From a virus, in IMG/VR virus record IMGVR_UViG_3300042904_000139, positions 1 through 22,922 of that record: a stretch of DNA of 22,922 bases; one strand, written 5' to 3'. Both the position numbers and the translations under genes were made by a program. Below the pieces are notes generated by a model, which was not told where the DNA came from, made no database searches, and worked only from the letters and a program-made list of their open reading frames with translations. Of the stretch, positions 12,139-19,347 are shown piece after piece (the first letter of the stretch is position 1; each line of letters starts with the position of its first letter).

Positions 12139-14037
12139 ATGCGAGAGATCATTTTCGACATCGAGACGAACGCACTTCTCGAAGACCTAACCAAGGTCCA
12201 CTGCATCGCGTTATACGATTCAGACTGGCCTGCGTTGGGTGTGCAGTCCTTCAACGGACCAGCCATAGAGAATGCTCTCGCCATGTTGGGGCAGGCTGAT
12301 GTTCTTGTTGGTCAGAACATTCTGAAGTTCGACCTCAAGGCACTCAAGAAAGTGTATCCGCACTTCACCTATCGAGGAAAAGTGCGGGACACTCTTGTCT
12401 GTTCCCGCTTGGTGTGGCCTGAGATCATCACGCAGGACTACGCCCTCGTTCGCAACAACGCCAACTTCCCGACAACCCTCATGGGGAAACACACGCTGAG
12501 AGCCTGGGGCTATCGCCTCGGAATTCTCAAAGGTGAATTCGGGAGCGGCGAAAGTGACGAGGCGGTGTGGGACACGTGGTCGCAGGCTATGGAGGATTAC
12601 TGCAAGCAGGACGTGGCTGTGACGCAACGCCTGTGGAAGCTAATCCAATCCAAGGGCTACTCCGAAGAATCCATTCAACTCGAACACGACTTCGCTGCGA
12701 TCATCCACGAACAGGAGTTGGAGGGCTTCCCGTTCGATGAACAAGCAGCAACGGAATTCTATATCGAACTCTGCGCCAAGCGTGCGGAGATCGACAAGCA
12801 GATCATGCCGTACTTCCCACCGTGGAAGACGTACTCGACGTTCACGCCGAAGGTCAACAACAAGAAGCGTGGCTACGTCAAGGGCGTGCCGTTCACGAAA
12901 GTGAAAGAGCACACCTTCAATCCTGCCTCTGACAAACAGATCATCGACCGGCTCAAGGAACAGCGGAAGTGGGAGCCGGTGGACTTCACTGAGAACGGCA
13001 ACCCGAAGATCGATGGCGACACGCTGCGTCTGCTAGGGAAGCAATGGCCGGAGTGCAATCTTCTCGCAGAGCGTGCGGACGTTGACAAGATCATCGGCAT
13101 GTTAGCCGAAGGCGACAACGCCTGGTTGAAGCTCTGTAAGAAAGGCCGCATTCACGGTGCGGTCATTACGAACGGAGCCGTGACAGGACGGTGCGCTCAC
13201 TTCAAACCGAACCTCGGGCAAATCCCGAAGGAAGGTGAAATGGGTTCGCGCTGCCGGAAGCTGTTCACGTCGATACCAGGGTGGAGTCTGCTCGGGTGGG
13301 ACGCATCCGGTCTCGAACTCCGCATGCTCGGAAGCTACATGGGCAAGTACGACGGCGGAGCGTACGTGTTGATCGTCACGCAAGGTGACGTGCACACCGA
13401 GAATCAAAAGGCTGCGGGTCTGCCGACGCGCACCAACGCGAAGACCTTCATCTACGCCTTCCTCTACGGAGCCGGTGGTCACAAGATCGGCCTCATTGTG
13501 GGAGTGAAGGACGAAGAGATTCCTGAGTTGAAGAAACTCGGTCTCTGGAACCAAGCGAAGTCCACGCTCGAACGACGAAACATGTCCACGTCGGATATCA
13601 ACGTCGCGCTCGAAGTGAAGGGACGCATGCTGAAGTCGAAGTTCATCAAAGGACTTCCGGCTCTTGGCATGTTGAAGGAAGCGGTCGAGATCAAAGCAAA
13701 GACGCAGGGATTTCTGAAGGGCATCGACGGGCGACTGATCCCCACACGATCACCGCACTCGGCGCTCAACACCCTGCTGCAATCCGCCGGTGCCATCGTG
13801 GTGAAAAAGGCCACGATCATTTGGCACGAGAAGCTGAAGCAACATGGCCTAGCGGACAAGGTTCGTCAGGTCGTTCACGTTCACGACGAAGTGCAGGCCC
13901 TCGTGAAAGAGGGTCATGAACAGGAGGTCGGACAACTTGCAAGAGAAGCCATCAAAGAAGCAGGCGTCTACTTCAAGTTGCGATGCCCTCTCGACGGTGA
14001 GTTCAAAGTCGGACGCAACTGGAAAGAAACTCACTAA
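12139..14037 (+). CDS. DNA polymerase, family A (T7 gp5-like)
   Basis: A 632-residue replicative polymerase. The 3'-5' exonuclease has D7-I-E9, K-F-D65 and Y154-C-K-Q-D158. The polymerase has motif A D388-A-S-G-L-E-L-R, motif B R431-T-N-A-K-T-F-I-Y439 with Lys435, and motif C V-H-D583-E. It is about 70 residues shorter than T7 gp5 (704). The segment between G-F-P-F-D (about 196) and the F-N-P-A-S block (about 260), where T7 carries its thioredoxin-binding loop region, is much reduced. Processivity may thus not depend on thioredoxin. ATG 12139 follows TTAGGAGA. Confidence 0.97.
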   Translation: MREIIFDIETNALLEDLTKVHCIALYDSDWPALGVQSFNGPAIENALAMLGQADVLVGQNILKFDLKALKKVYPHFTYRGKVRDTLVCSRLVWPEIITQDYALVRNNANFPTTLMGKHTLRAWGYRLGILKGEFGSGESDEAVWDTWSQAMEDYCKQDVAVTQRLWKLIQSKGYSEESIQLEHDFAAIIHEQELEGFPFDEQAATEFYIELCAKRAEIDKQIMPYFPPWKTYSTFTPKVNNKKRGYVKGVPFTKVKEHTFNPASDKQIIDRLKEQRKWEPVDFTENGNPKIDGDTLRLLGKQWPECNLLAERADVDKIIGMLAEGDNAWLKLCKKGRIHGAVITNGAVTGRCAHFKPNLGQIPKEGEMGSRCRKLFTSIPGWSLLGWDASGLELRMLGSYMGKYDGGAYVLIVTQGDVHTENQKAAGLPTRTNAKTFIYAFLYGAGGHKIGLIVGVKDEEIPELKKLGLWNQAKSTLERRNMSTSDINVALEVKGRMLKSKFIKGLPALGMLKEAVEIKAKTQGFLKGIDGRLIPTRSPHSALNTLLQSAGAIVVKKATIIWHEKLKQHGLADKVRQVVHVHDEVQALVKEGHEQEVGQLAREAIKEAGVYFKLRCPLDGEFKVGRNWKETH

Positions 14038-14422
14038 GCGGTGCTCTCGTTGTCGAACGGAGAAAGACTTGCACGAATTCGGAAAGCACAAGACCAATCC
14101 GCAGGGGAGGCAATCCTACTGCAGGGTCTGTCTGGACGAATACCTTGTGATCAAGCGGTATGGAATGAGGCCGGAAGAATACAACCGGCTGCTCGATGAG
14201 CAAGACCATGCCTGTGCGATCTGCAGGGAACAATGCATCACGAAGGCGCGACTCGCTGTTGACCACGATCACAAGACGGGTCGCGTCCGTGCACTTCTCT
14301 GTGACCGATGTAACAAGGGTCTCGGCTTATTCCGAGACGACTCTTGGTTGTTGGTTGCGGCAGCGGAGTACTTGAAAAAATTTTCACCTGATTCATCCAC
14401 TGATGGAAAGGAAGCGTCATGA
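13997..14422 (+). CDS. HNH endonuclease of the endonuclease VII type
   Basis: About 141 residues from GTG 13997. Two CxxC pairs (C16/C19, C42/C45) form an N-terminal zinc site. Then come C73-A-I-C76, the catalytic D89-H-D-H92, C102-D-R-C105 and N106, the zinc and His-Asn pattern of T4 endonuclease VII-like HNH proteins. Such proteins in phages are either resolvases or freestanding homing endonucleases. The start is uncertain: GTG 13997 overlaps the polymerase by 41 bases without a clear binding site, while ATG 13916 has AGAGGG upstream but would overlap by 122 bases and add a non-conserved leader. The position directly after the polymerase is typical of homing elements. Confidence 0.85.
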   Translation: MSSKSDATGKKLTKRCSRCRTEKDLHEFGKHKTNPQGRQSYCRVCLDEYLVIKRYGMRPEEYNRLLDEQDHACAICREQCITKARLAVDHDHKTGRVRALLCDRCNKGLGLFRDDSWLLVAAAEYLKKFSPDSSTDGKEAS

Positions 14423-14658
14423 CAAAGGAAGAACTTGCATCGTTCGAGAAAGAAGGTTTCGGGCGTTTCAACTTGAGACAGTCGGCAGAGGTTCATCCCG
14501 CGAAGCGCACGCGCACAGGGCCGCGTCGTGTGATCACGAACAGACCAACGCGAGAACTCGTGTCGGTCGGATATGACCGCACCAAGTACGTGCCGCGCAT
14601 TGTGAAGGATGCGATGGGCAACGATGTTCGGGTGTTGGTGAAGAAAGGAAACTCATGA
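14419..14658 (+). CDS. Hypothetical basic protein (79 aa)
   Basis: ATG 14419 follows GGAAAGGAAG and overlaps the HNH stop as ATGA. The middle is rich in Arg, Lys and Thr (K-R-T-R-T-G-P-R-R), followed by a probably folded C-terminus ending V-R-V-L-V-K-K-G-N-S. A nucleic-acid-binding role is conceivable from charge alone. No family is recognised. Its stop overlaps the next start. Confidence 0.65.
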   Translation: MTKEELASFEKEGFGRFNLRQSAEVHPAKRTRTGPRRVITNRPTRELVSVGYDRTKYVPRIVKDAMGNDVRVLVKKGNS

Positions 14659-14894
14659 AGTACGAAGACTTCAGAGGAACAGAAATAAAAGTCGGCAGCG
14701 GCGTCGTGTACGCGCAGCGCAAAGGATCGAGCCTGTGGATGGAAGAAGGAACAGTCGTCGAACTGACCACGCAGGAAGGTTGGCACGGTGGGCCTTATCC
14801 AGCGATCAAGGTTCGAAAGATCAAGGAAGACGGTTCGATGAGCGAGAGAATCAGCAAGCTCTCGCGGCTGGACCGTGTGACGGTGGTTGCTTGA
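14655..14894 (+). CDS. Hypothetical protein (79 aa), SH3-like beta pattern
   Basis: ATG 14655 follows AAGAAAGGAAAC and overlaps the previous stop. The pattern of short strands and turns (G-S-G-V-V-Y-A, E-G-T-V-V-E-L, A-I-K-V-R-K-I, D-R-V-T-V-V) suggests a small SH3-like barrel. It is coupled through TTGA to the exonuclease, so a partner or accessory role is possible. The family is not recognised. Confidence 0.65.
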   Translation: MKYEDFRGTEIKVGSGVVYAQRKGSSLWMEEGTVVELTTQEGWHGGPYPAIKVRKIKEDGSMSERISKLSRLDRVTVVA

Positions 14895-15679
14895 AGAGAG
14901 TCCTACTCATAGACGGAGACATTCTCGTCTACCAAGTTGCGTCCGCAGCGGAGAAGCCCTTCTATTGGGGCGACGATCTGTGGACGCTGCACTCGGATAT
15001 GAACGAGGCGCTCCCGACCTTTGTCGAGCGGATCGATCAGATCAAGGAAGAACTCAAGGCAGACCACATTTGCTTTGCGCTCACGACAACCGGCGTGAAC
15101 TTCCGCAAGCTGGTCTATCCGAACTACAAAGCCAACCGCAAAGCCGTTCGCAAGCCGCTCGTGTGGAAGCCTCTGCGGGAATACCTGCACGCCAACTACG
15201 AGACGTTCGAACGGGACGGTCTGGAGGGGGACGACTGTCTCGGCATCCTCTGCACGAGCAAGTTCTCATTCACGAAGGAGTACGGCGACGACGTTGAGAA
15301 GATCATTGTCTCCATCGACAAAGACTTCAAAACAATTCCAGGCAAGTACTACCACATGCAGAAGCGCGAGTTGGTCGAGGTCAGTGAACGGGAGGCCGAC
15401 TACTGGTTCTACTTCCAGACGCTGACTGGTGACACCACTGACGGCTATCCAGGCTGTCCAGGTATCGGGCCGAAGAACGCTGAGAGAATTCTCAAGCCGA
15501 TCTTCGACGCCGGTGTGAACGAGCGTGCTTCTGCATGGGCTGCAGTGATCGAAGCGTACAAGGCGAAGGGACTAGGGGAGGGTGTCGCGCTGCAGATGGC
15601 GCGGTGCGCTCGCATCCTTCGTCACTCGGACTACGACTTCAAGAACAAGAAACCAATTCTCTGGGAGGCACCACAATGA
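14891..15679 (+). CDS. 5'-3' exonuclease (T7 gp6-like), TTG start
   Basis: A 262-residue FEN-type nuclease (T7 gp6: 300) that removes RNA primers and degrades host DNA. Landmarks are L-L-I-D-G-D, Y-P-N-Y-K-A-N-R-K-A-V (helical arch), L-E-G-D-D, S-I-D-K-D-F-K-T-I-P and G-D-T-T-D-G-Y-P-G-C-P-G-I-G-P-K with the helix-hairpin-helix, covering the metal-binding acidic residues. TTG 14891 overlaps the previous stop as TTGA and gives the N-terminus directly before the conserved core. The upstream in-frame ATG would add a non-conserved leader inside the previous gene. The binding site is weak, so translational coupling is likely. Confidence 0.95.
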   Translation: MKRVLLIDGDILVYQVASAAEKPFYWGDDLWTLHSDMNEALPTFVERIDQIKEELKADHICFALTTTGVNFRKLVYPNYKANRKAVRKPLVWKPLREYLHANYETFERDGLEGDDCLGILCTSKFSFTKEYGDDVEKIIVSIDKDFKTIPGKYYHMQKRELVEVSEREADYWFYFQTLTGDTTDGYPGCPGIGPKNAERILKPIFDAGVNERASAWAAVIEAYKAKGLGEGVALQMARCARILRHSDYDFKNKKPILWEAPQ

Positions 15680-15795
15680 ATAACTGGCATACGGTCGCAG
15701 TCGTGTTCTTCGTGCTGCTCTTTGTAGCATCGTGGTTCATTGCTGCGGCCATCATGCTTGTCGACTTCGTGGTCGAAAGGATGAAGAACAAATGA
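15676..15795 (+). CDS. Single-span membrane peptide (39 aa)
   Basis: ATG 15676 follows CTGGGAGG and overlaps the exonuclease stop; its own stop overlaps the next start. Residues 6-33 are almost wholly hydrophobic, followed by V-E-R-M-K-N-K, so the C-terminus should be cytoplasmic by the positive-inside rule. Small membrane peptides are common in T7-like phages; no function can be assigned. Confidence 0.6.
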   Translation: MNNWHTVAVVFFVLLFVASWFIAAAIMLVDFVVERMKNK

Positions 15796-16031
15796 AGATC
15801 ATCTACAAGCCATACATCGTGAAGGAAATGCATGCTGCCTACGACAAGGCGTGTAACCTAAATCGTGTGATCAACAAGTTTGTTCTCACGAAGGAAGAGT
15901 TCGCACAGTTCAGCATCGAGACGGAGAACATGAAACCGCAGATGCGCTTCAACGAGACTCGCTACGATCTGCGAACGGACGAATACAGCACTGTCTGGAA
16001 ATTCCTCGGTGCAGAAGTGGAGGTTGAATAA
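15792..16031 (+). CDS. Hypothetical protein (79 aa)
   Basis: ATG 15792 overlaps the previous stop as ATGA. No strong binding site is seen beyond GGATGAAG, so coupling is likely. The protein is a mixed helical, soluble domain with an acidic end (G-A-E-V-E-V-E). The stop overlaps the next start by one base (TAATG). No family is recognised. Confidence 0.65.
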   Translation: MKIIYKPYIVKEMHAAYDKACNLNRVINKFVLTKEEFAQFSIETENMKPQMRFNETRYDLRTDEYSTVWKFLGAEVEVE

Positions 16032-16471
16032 TGGGGTACGGAGGAAGTGACAGCTATCAACGCGAGTGCGAACGAAAAGAGGAAGACGCTCGCCGTAGAG
16101 GGCCTGTGAGCCATTCACCAGCCCCCGACGCACCGGTCGGAGAACTCGTGCAGGGTGGCCGCAAGGACGACGGTGAGAAAGTCCGCACGGACCTCTACTC
16201 GATTCCCGCCTACCTCGGCACCTGCCGTGTCCTCACGTTCGGCGCGAAGAAATACGCCGCGTGGAATTGGAGCAAGGGCATCCTGTACATGCGGATATTC
16301 GGAGCGATCCTCCGCCACCTGTTCGCCTGGGTGACGGGCGAGGACAACGATCCAGAGACCGGCCTACCGCACCTGGATCACGCTGCCTGCGAACTGATGT
16401 TCCTGCAGCATTTCACGAAGGACGGGAAGTACCGGCAGTACGACGACCGGCCATACGGCAAGGTAGCCTAA
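16031..16471 (+). CDS. dATP/dGTP pyrophosphohydrolase-like protein (DUF5664 / MazZ-like)
   Basis: A 146-residue protein. After a charged, Pro-containing leader (1-40) comes the family core: D-D-G-E-K-V-R-T-D-L (46-55), L-T-F-G-A-K-K-Y-A-A-W-N-W (68-80), G-A-I-L-R-H-L-F-A-W (91-100) and G-E-D-N-D-P-E-T-G-L-P-H-L-D-H-A-A-C-E-L (103-122). This all-alpha MazG-related fold hydrolyses dATP or dGTP to the monophosphate. In some phages it works with PurZ to replace adenine by diaminopurine; no PurZ is in this window, so a nucleotide-pool role is the safer reading. It is the last gene before the terminator at 16484. Confidence 0.85.
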   Translation: MGYGGSDSYQRECERKEEDARRRGPVSHSPAPDAPVGELVQGGRKDDGEKVRTDLYSIPAYLGTCRVLTFGAKKYAAWNWSKGILYMRIFGAILRHLFAWVTGEDNDPETGLPHLDHAACELMFLQHFTKDGKYRQYDDRPYGKVA

Positions 16472-16483
16472 TCTGACGGGAAC

Positions 16484-16533
16484 AAAATAGAGGGACAACA
16501 GTGGGGCAACCCATTGTCGTTCCTCTATTTTTT
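16484..16533 (+). terminator. Intrinsic terminator at end of DNA metabolism module
   Basis: AAAATAGAGG (16484-16493) pairs perfectly with CCTCTATTTT (16522-16531), with inner GACAA/TTGTC and TGG/CCA helices and TT after the stem. The A-tract/T-tract ends make it potentially active in both directions. Promoter copy 4 begins 29 bases later. Confidence 0.85.
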
Positions 16534-16561
16534 CGTGCTCCGCAAGCAAGTACTGTGCCCA

Positions 16562-16577
16562 AAGGTAACACCTGTAG
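16562..16577 (+). promoter_or_regulatory. Phage RNA polymerase promoter, copy 4 (late structural module)
   Basis: Exact copy of the 16-base core between the terminator and the first structural-module gene. The predicted start G is 16577, 34 bases before GTG 16611. It is the only recognisable phage promoter for the morphogenesis genes in the window, including the capsid gene 4.4 kb downstream. Confidence 0.8.
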
Positions 16578-16610
16578 AGAACCAACTTCGGACTATGGAG
16601 GAACAACACA

Positions 16611-16823
16611 GTGAGTCAACAGGCCCCGCCGATCCCCTTAAACGTCGTGGAATACCTTGAGAGGATTTTTCCCGATAAGGCCCCAAGCCTGACTGACTTC
16701 GAAGACGCTGGCGTGAAGGCAATCTTCAAAGCCGGAGCCGTCCATGTTGTTCGCCACCTGCGGGTTCAGTACGAAGAACAGGTCAAGAATTTTTCCGTAC
16801 AAAGATTGAAGGAGAACTACTAA
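16611..16823 (+). CDS. Hypothetical late protein (70 aa)
   Basis: GTG 16611 follows ATGGAGGAAC with correct spacing and is the first start after promoter copy 4. The peptide begins with a Pro-rich stretch, then L-N-V-V-E-Y-L-E-R-I-F-P, then a helical region. Small proteins of this look are found just upstream of portal genes in other T7-like phages, but their role is not established to my knowledge. Confidence 0.7.
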   Translation: MSQQAPPIPLNVVEYLERIFPDKAPSLTDFEDAGVKAIFKAGAVHVVRHLRVQYEEQVKNFSVQRLKENY

Positions 16824-16826
16824 GTC

Positions 16827-17081
16827 ATGTGCATGTCAGGACCAAAGTCGGCAGGTGTGGCTCCGGCTCCTCCGCCCCCGCCTCCGCCTCCTCCGCCTCC
16901 GGCACCAACCGCACAAGGGTTGACCGTCGGTGCGAATCGCGGTTTGCCAACAATCAAGGGGCAACTCGATAAAATTCTCGGCGCAAACAAGAGAAAAACC
17001 CCTCGGCTCAACATCCCGCTTGGCGGCATCGATCCCAATGTTGGCAACGGGGTGAACATCCCTGGTTACAACGCAGGCTAA
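16827..17081 (+). CDS. Proline-tract small virion-type protein (gp7.3-like position)
   Basis: An 84-residue protein from ATG 16827 (GAAGGAGA upstream). It starts M-C-M-S-G-P-K and then carries a proline tract with eleven consecutive prolines (about 15-25). The end is gly/asn-rich, with R-L-N-I-P-L-G-G-I and G-V-N-I-P-G. Small proteins with a Met-Cys start and a proline run commonly sit next to portal genes, and the I-P/G-G/N-I ending recalls T7 gp7.3, a tail assembly protein. This equivalence is a guess from position and composition. The long polyproline should stall ribosomes unless EF-P is present. Confidence 0.6.
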   Translation: MCMSGPKSAGVAPAPPPPPPPPPPPAPTAQGLTVGANRGLPTIKGQLDKILGANKRKTPRLNIPLGGIDPNVGNGVNIPGYNAG

Positions 17082-17084
17082 TTC

Positions 17085-18686
17085 ATGCCGAACAACGCAA
17101 CCTCTCAGGCCGCGCCTGGGGTAACAGCCCAGAGCCGCTATGACTCTCTCACAACGAATCGAGACCCGTTCTTGCGGAGAGCCTGGGATTGCGCCGAACT
17201 GACAATCCCTAGTTTGCTTCCGCGAGAAGGTCACAACAGTGCCTCCGTTCTGCCGACACCGTGGCAGGGGATGGGCGCACGTGGTGTGAATAACCTCTCC
17301 GCGAAGTTACTCATGACTTCGCTCCCTCCGAACACCCCGATGTTCCGCATGCAGATCGACGAGATCATGCTTGACCAATATCAGGTGTCGGAAGATCAGT
17401 TGACCAAGATGGAATCCGCGCTCGCCAAGTTCGAGCGTGCGGTTATGAAAGAGATCGAGATGAGCGGCGACCGCGCTGGCATCTTCGAAATGATCAAGCA
17501 TCTTGTTGTCACTGGCAACGCCCTCGTTCATGACAGCGCACTCGGCTTCCGTGTGTACACGCTGAACAACTATGTCGTGAGACGTGATCCCTCCGGCAAC
17601 TTGCTAGAGGTCATTGCGAAAGAGAACGTCGATCCGGTCGTACTGCCGGACAGTCTGCGGGAATTCATTTCCAAAGATGAGAAGTACAAAGACAAGAACA
17701 GCGTGACGCTCTACACGCGAATCCTTCGCACAGAGCGGAACTGGGAAGTGTACCAAGAGACGTGCGGGAAGGTGATCGAAGACACCAAAGGTCATTACCC
17801 GCTGGACAAGAATCCGTGGCAAGCCCTGCGCTTCGTCCGTGTAGACGGCGAAGACTACGGGCGCGGCTACGTCGAAGAATACCTCGGTGATTTACGCTCG
17901 CTCGAAGACCTCTCTCAAGCCCTCGTCGAGGGTGCGCGTGCAGCCGCGAAGCTGTTGTTCCTGGTGAACCCCAACGGGACGACTCGGCAGAAAGACCTGG
18001 CCGAATCCCCGAACGGTGCAATCATCACGGGCAACAAGGAAGAGGTCGGAACACTTCAAGCAGAGAAATTCCACGACTTCCAAACCGCCGAACGTCAGGC
18101 GCGTGTGATCGAGGAGAGGTTGGCGCAAGCCTTCCTATTGAACTCCTCGGTGCAACGCGATGCTGAACGTGTCACGGCGGAAGAAATCCGCTACATGGCG
18201 GCAGAGTTGGAGACCACGCTCGGTGGTTTCTACACACTGTTCGCCCAAGAATTCCAACTGCCGTACATCACGATCAAGATTGCGAAGATGCAGAAGGCTC
18301 GACGCCTGCCGCAACTTCCGAAGGGCATCGTGCGTCCGACCATCGTCACTGGTGTTGAAGCACTAGGACGCGGGAACGACCGACAGAAGTTGGTCAACTA
18401 CGGTCTCACACTGCGACAAGCCTTTGGCGAGCAGGGTGCCATGACCATGATCAACAAGTCCGAATTCGCAGAACGCCTTGCTGCAGCCGACGGTATCGAG
18501 ACGAAGGGTCTCGTGCCCACTCGCGAAGAATTGGCACAGCAGGAGCAAGCCGCACAGCAACAGGCAATGATCCAGTCGCTTGGTCCGCAGACAATCACTG
18601 CGGGAGGCAAGCTGATGGGTGAAGCAATGAAACTTGGAGGGGCATCAAATGGACAGTCTGGACCTAGTGGGCCTCAAGCAGGTTAA
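17085..18686 (+). CDS. Portal protein / head-tail connector (T7 gp8-like)
   Basis: A 533-residue protein (T7 gp8: 536), forming the ring at the capsid vertex through which DNA is packaged. Typical features are the N-terminal R-Y-D-S-L-T-T-N-R-D-P-F-L-R-R-A-W, the N-N-L-S-A-K-L-L segment (about 69-76), the V-T-G-N-A-L-V stretch, and A-E-E-I-R-Y-M-A-A-E-L-E with the following F-A-Q-E-F-Q-L-P. The C-terminus is a Gln/Ala and Gly-rich tail. ATG 17085 lies 4 bases after the previous stop, with no strong binding site, suggesting coupling. The end overlaps the next small gene by 38 bases. Confidence 0.96.
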   Translation: MPNNATSQAAPGVTAQSRYDSLTTNRDPFLRRAWDCAELTIPSLLPREGHNSASVLPTPWQGMGARGVNNLSAKLLMTSLPPNTPMFRMQIDEIMLDQYQVSEDQLTKMESALAKFERAVMKEIEMSGDRAGIFEMIKHLVVTGNALVHDSALGFRVYTLNNYVVRRDPSGNLLEVIAKENVDPVVLPDSLREFISKDEKYKDKNSVTLYTRILRTERNWEVYQETCGKVIEDTKGHYPLDKNPWQALRFVRVDGEDYGRGYVEEYLGDLRSLEDLSQALVEGARAAAKLLFLVNPNGTTRQKDLAESPNGAIITGNKEEVGTLQAEKFHDFQTAERQARVIEERLAQAFLLNSSVQRDAERVTAEEIRYMAAELETTLGGFYTLFAQEFQLPYITIKIAKMQKARRLPQLPKGIVRPTIVTGVEALGRGNDRQKLVNYGLTLRQAFGEQGAMTMINKSEFAERLAAADGIETKGLVPTREELAQQEQAAQQQAMIQSLGPQTITAGGKLMGEAMKLGGASNGQSGPSGPQAG

Positions 18687-18837
18687 TGCAGACGAAGAGA
18701 ATCCGCTCGCGCCGGAAGATTTCAAGTCCGGTGATCCTGATACCGTCGTGACCCAAGCGCAGCCGGTGGCACCACCGCAGCCTGCGAAGGGTGTGTCGGT
18801 GAAGATGTTGAGCGGGACGGTTCGCACAGATTTCTAA
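18649..18837 (+). CDS. Hypothetical small acidic late protein (62 aa)
   Basis: ATG 18649 follows TTGGAGGGG and starts inside the portal gene. A TTG five codons earlier is possible but less favoured. The sequence is acidic at first (A-D-E-E-N-P-L-A-P-E-D), then Pro/Gln-rich, then basic, and looks largely disordered. No family is recognised; a head-assembly accessory is plausible from position. Confidence 0.6.
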   Translation: MDSLDLVGLKQVNADEENPLAPEDFKSGDPDTVVTQAQPVAPPQPAKGVSVKMLSGTVRTDF

Positions 18838-18867
18838 ACCTCTAACACTCTCGAAGGAAATTTTCAA

Positions 18868-19290
18868 ATGGCAATGCAAGAATACCGCCCGATCCCGACT
18901 GGCTCTACCAAAGTGTCGATCTATGTCGAGATGAAGGACGCTGCAACACCGTTCCAACCGAAGGCCGCGTTCGCGTTCGACACTGCCGGAATCGTGGTGT
19001 CGTACTGCAAGAAACGGGGCGCTCGCGTGGCGATCACTCCGGTGACTCTCGCTGCGATCACGACTGCCTGGACGGTCGGTGGAGTGAAGCTCGTGGACGA
19101 CACAAACATGGTCGGTCTCGTTCGCTTCGATCTTCCCGACGCTATGTTCTCGCCGGATGGCGTCTCGGATGAAGTGTTCTTCTCCGTGAAGGCCACTGGT
19201 TTCGAGCCGATGACTGTCCGCATCCCTCTGGTCGATCCGATCAAGAAGGACGTGACTCTCAGCGGAACCACGACCAAGACGAACAGCTAA
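18868..19290 (+). CDS. Putative beta-sandwich virion protein (140 aa)
   Basis: ATG 18868 follows CGAAGGAAA. The sequence is nearly all predicted beta-strands. It opens G-S-T-K-V-S-I-Y-V-E and includes L-V-R-F-D-L-P-D-A-M-F and the strand-rich end E-V-F-F-S-V-K-A-T. The phrase of the kind G-x-x-R-x-D-L-P-D-A-x-F is typical of beta-sandwich modules in phage head or tail accessory proteins. Lying between portal and scaffold genes, it could be a capsid decoration or head-fibre protein. No exact family is recognised. Confidence 0.65.
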   Translation: MAMQEYRPIPTGSTKVSIYVEMKDAATPFQPKAAFAFDTAGIVVSYCKKRGARVAITPVTLAAITTAWTVGGVKLVDDTNMVGLVRFDLPDAMFSPDGVSDEVFFSVKATGFEPMTVRIPLVDPIKKDVTLSGTTTKTNS

Positions 19291-19300
19291 TCAGTAACTC

Positions 19301-19330
19301 GGCGGGGGTCTCTTCACTGAGGCTCCCGCC
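19301..19330 (+). other. 12-bp RNA hairpin without T-tract before scaffold gene
   Basis: GGCGGGGGTCTC (19301-19312) pairs along its full length with GAGGCTCCCGCC (19319-19330), with two G-T wobbles and a six-base loop. AAACCC follows, so it is not an intrinsic terminator. It ends just before the scaffold binding site (AAGGAGG, 19338-19344). It may mark an RNA processing or stability element, as RNase III sites do in T7. Confidence 0.6.
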
Positions 19331-19347
19331 AAACCCAAGGAGGAAGT

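Noticed and set aside
4353-13745. Long minus-strand open frames opposite RNA polymerase, DNA polymerase and capsid genes (for example 3745-4353 and 21614-22498)
   Set aside because: They lie antisense to well-supported genes, lack binding sites and have no recognisable domains; they follow from codon bias on the + strand.
16031-16471. Claim that the phage has a diaminopurine (Z) genome
   Set aside because: Only the pyrophosphohydrolase-like gene is present; no PurZ is visible in the window.
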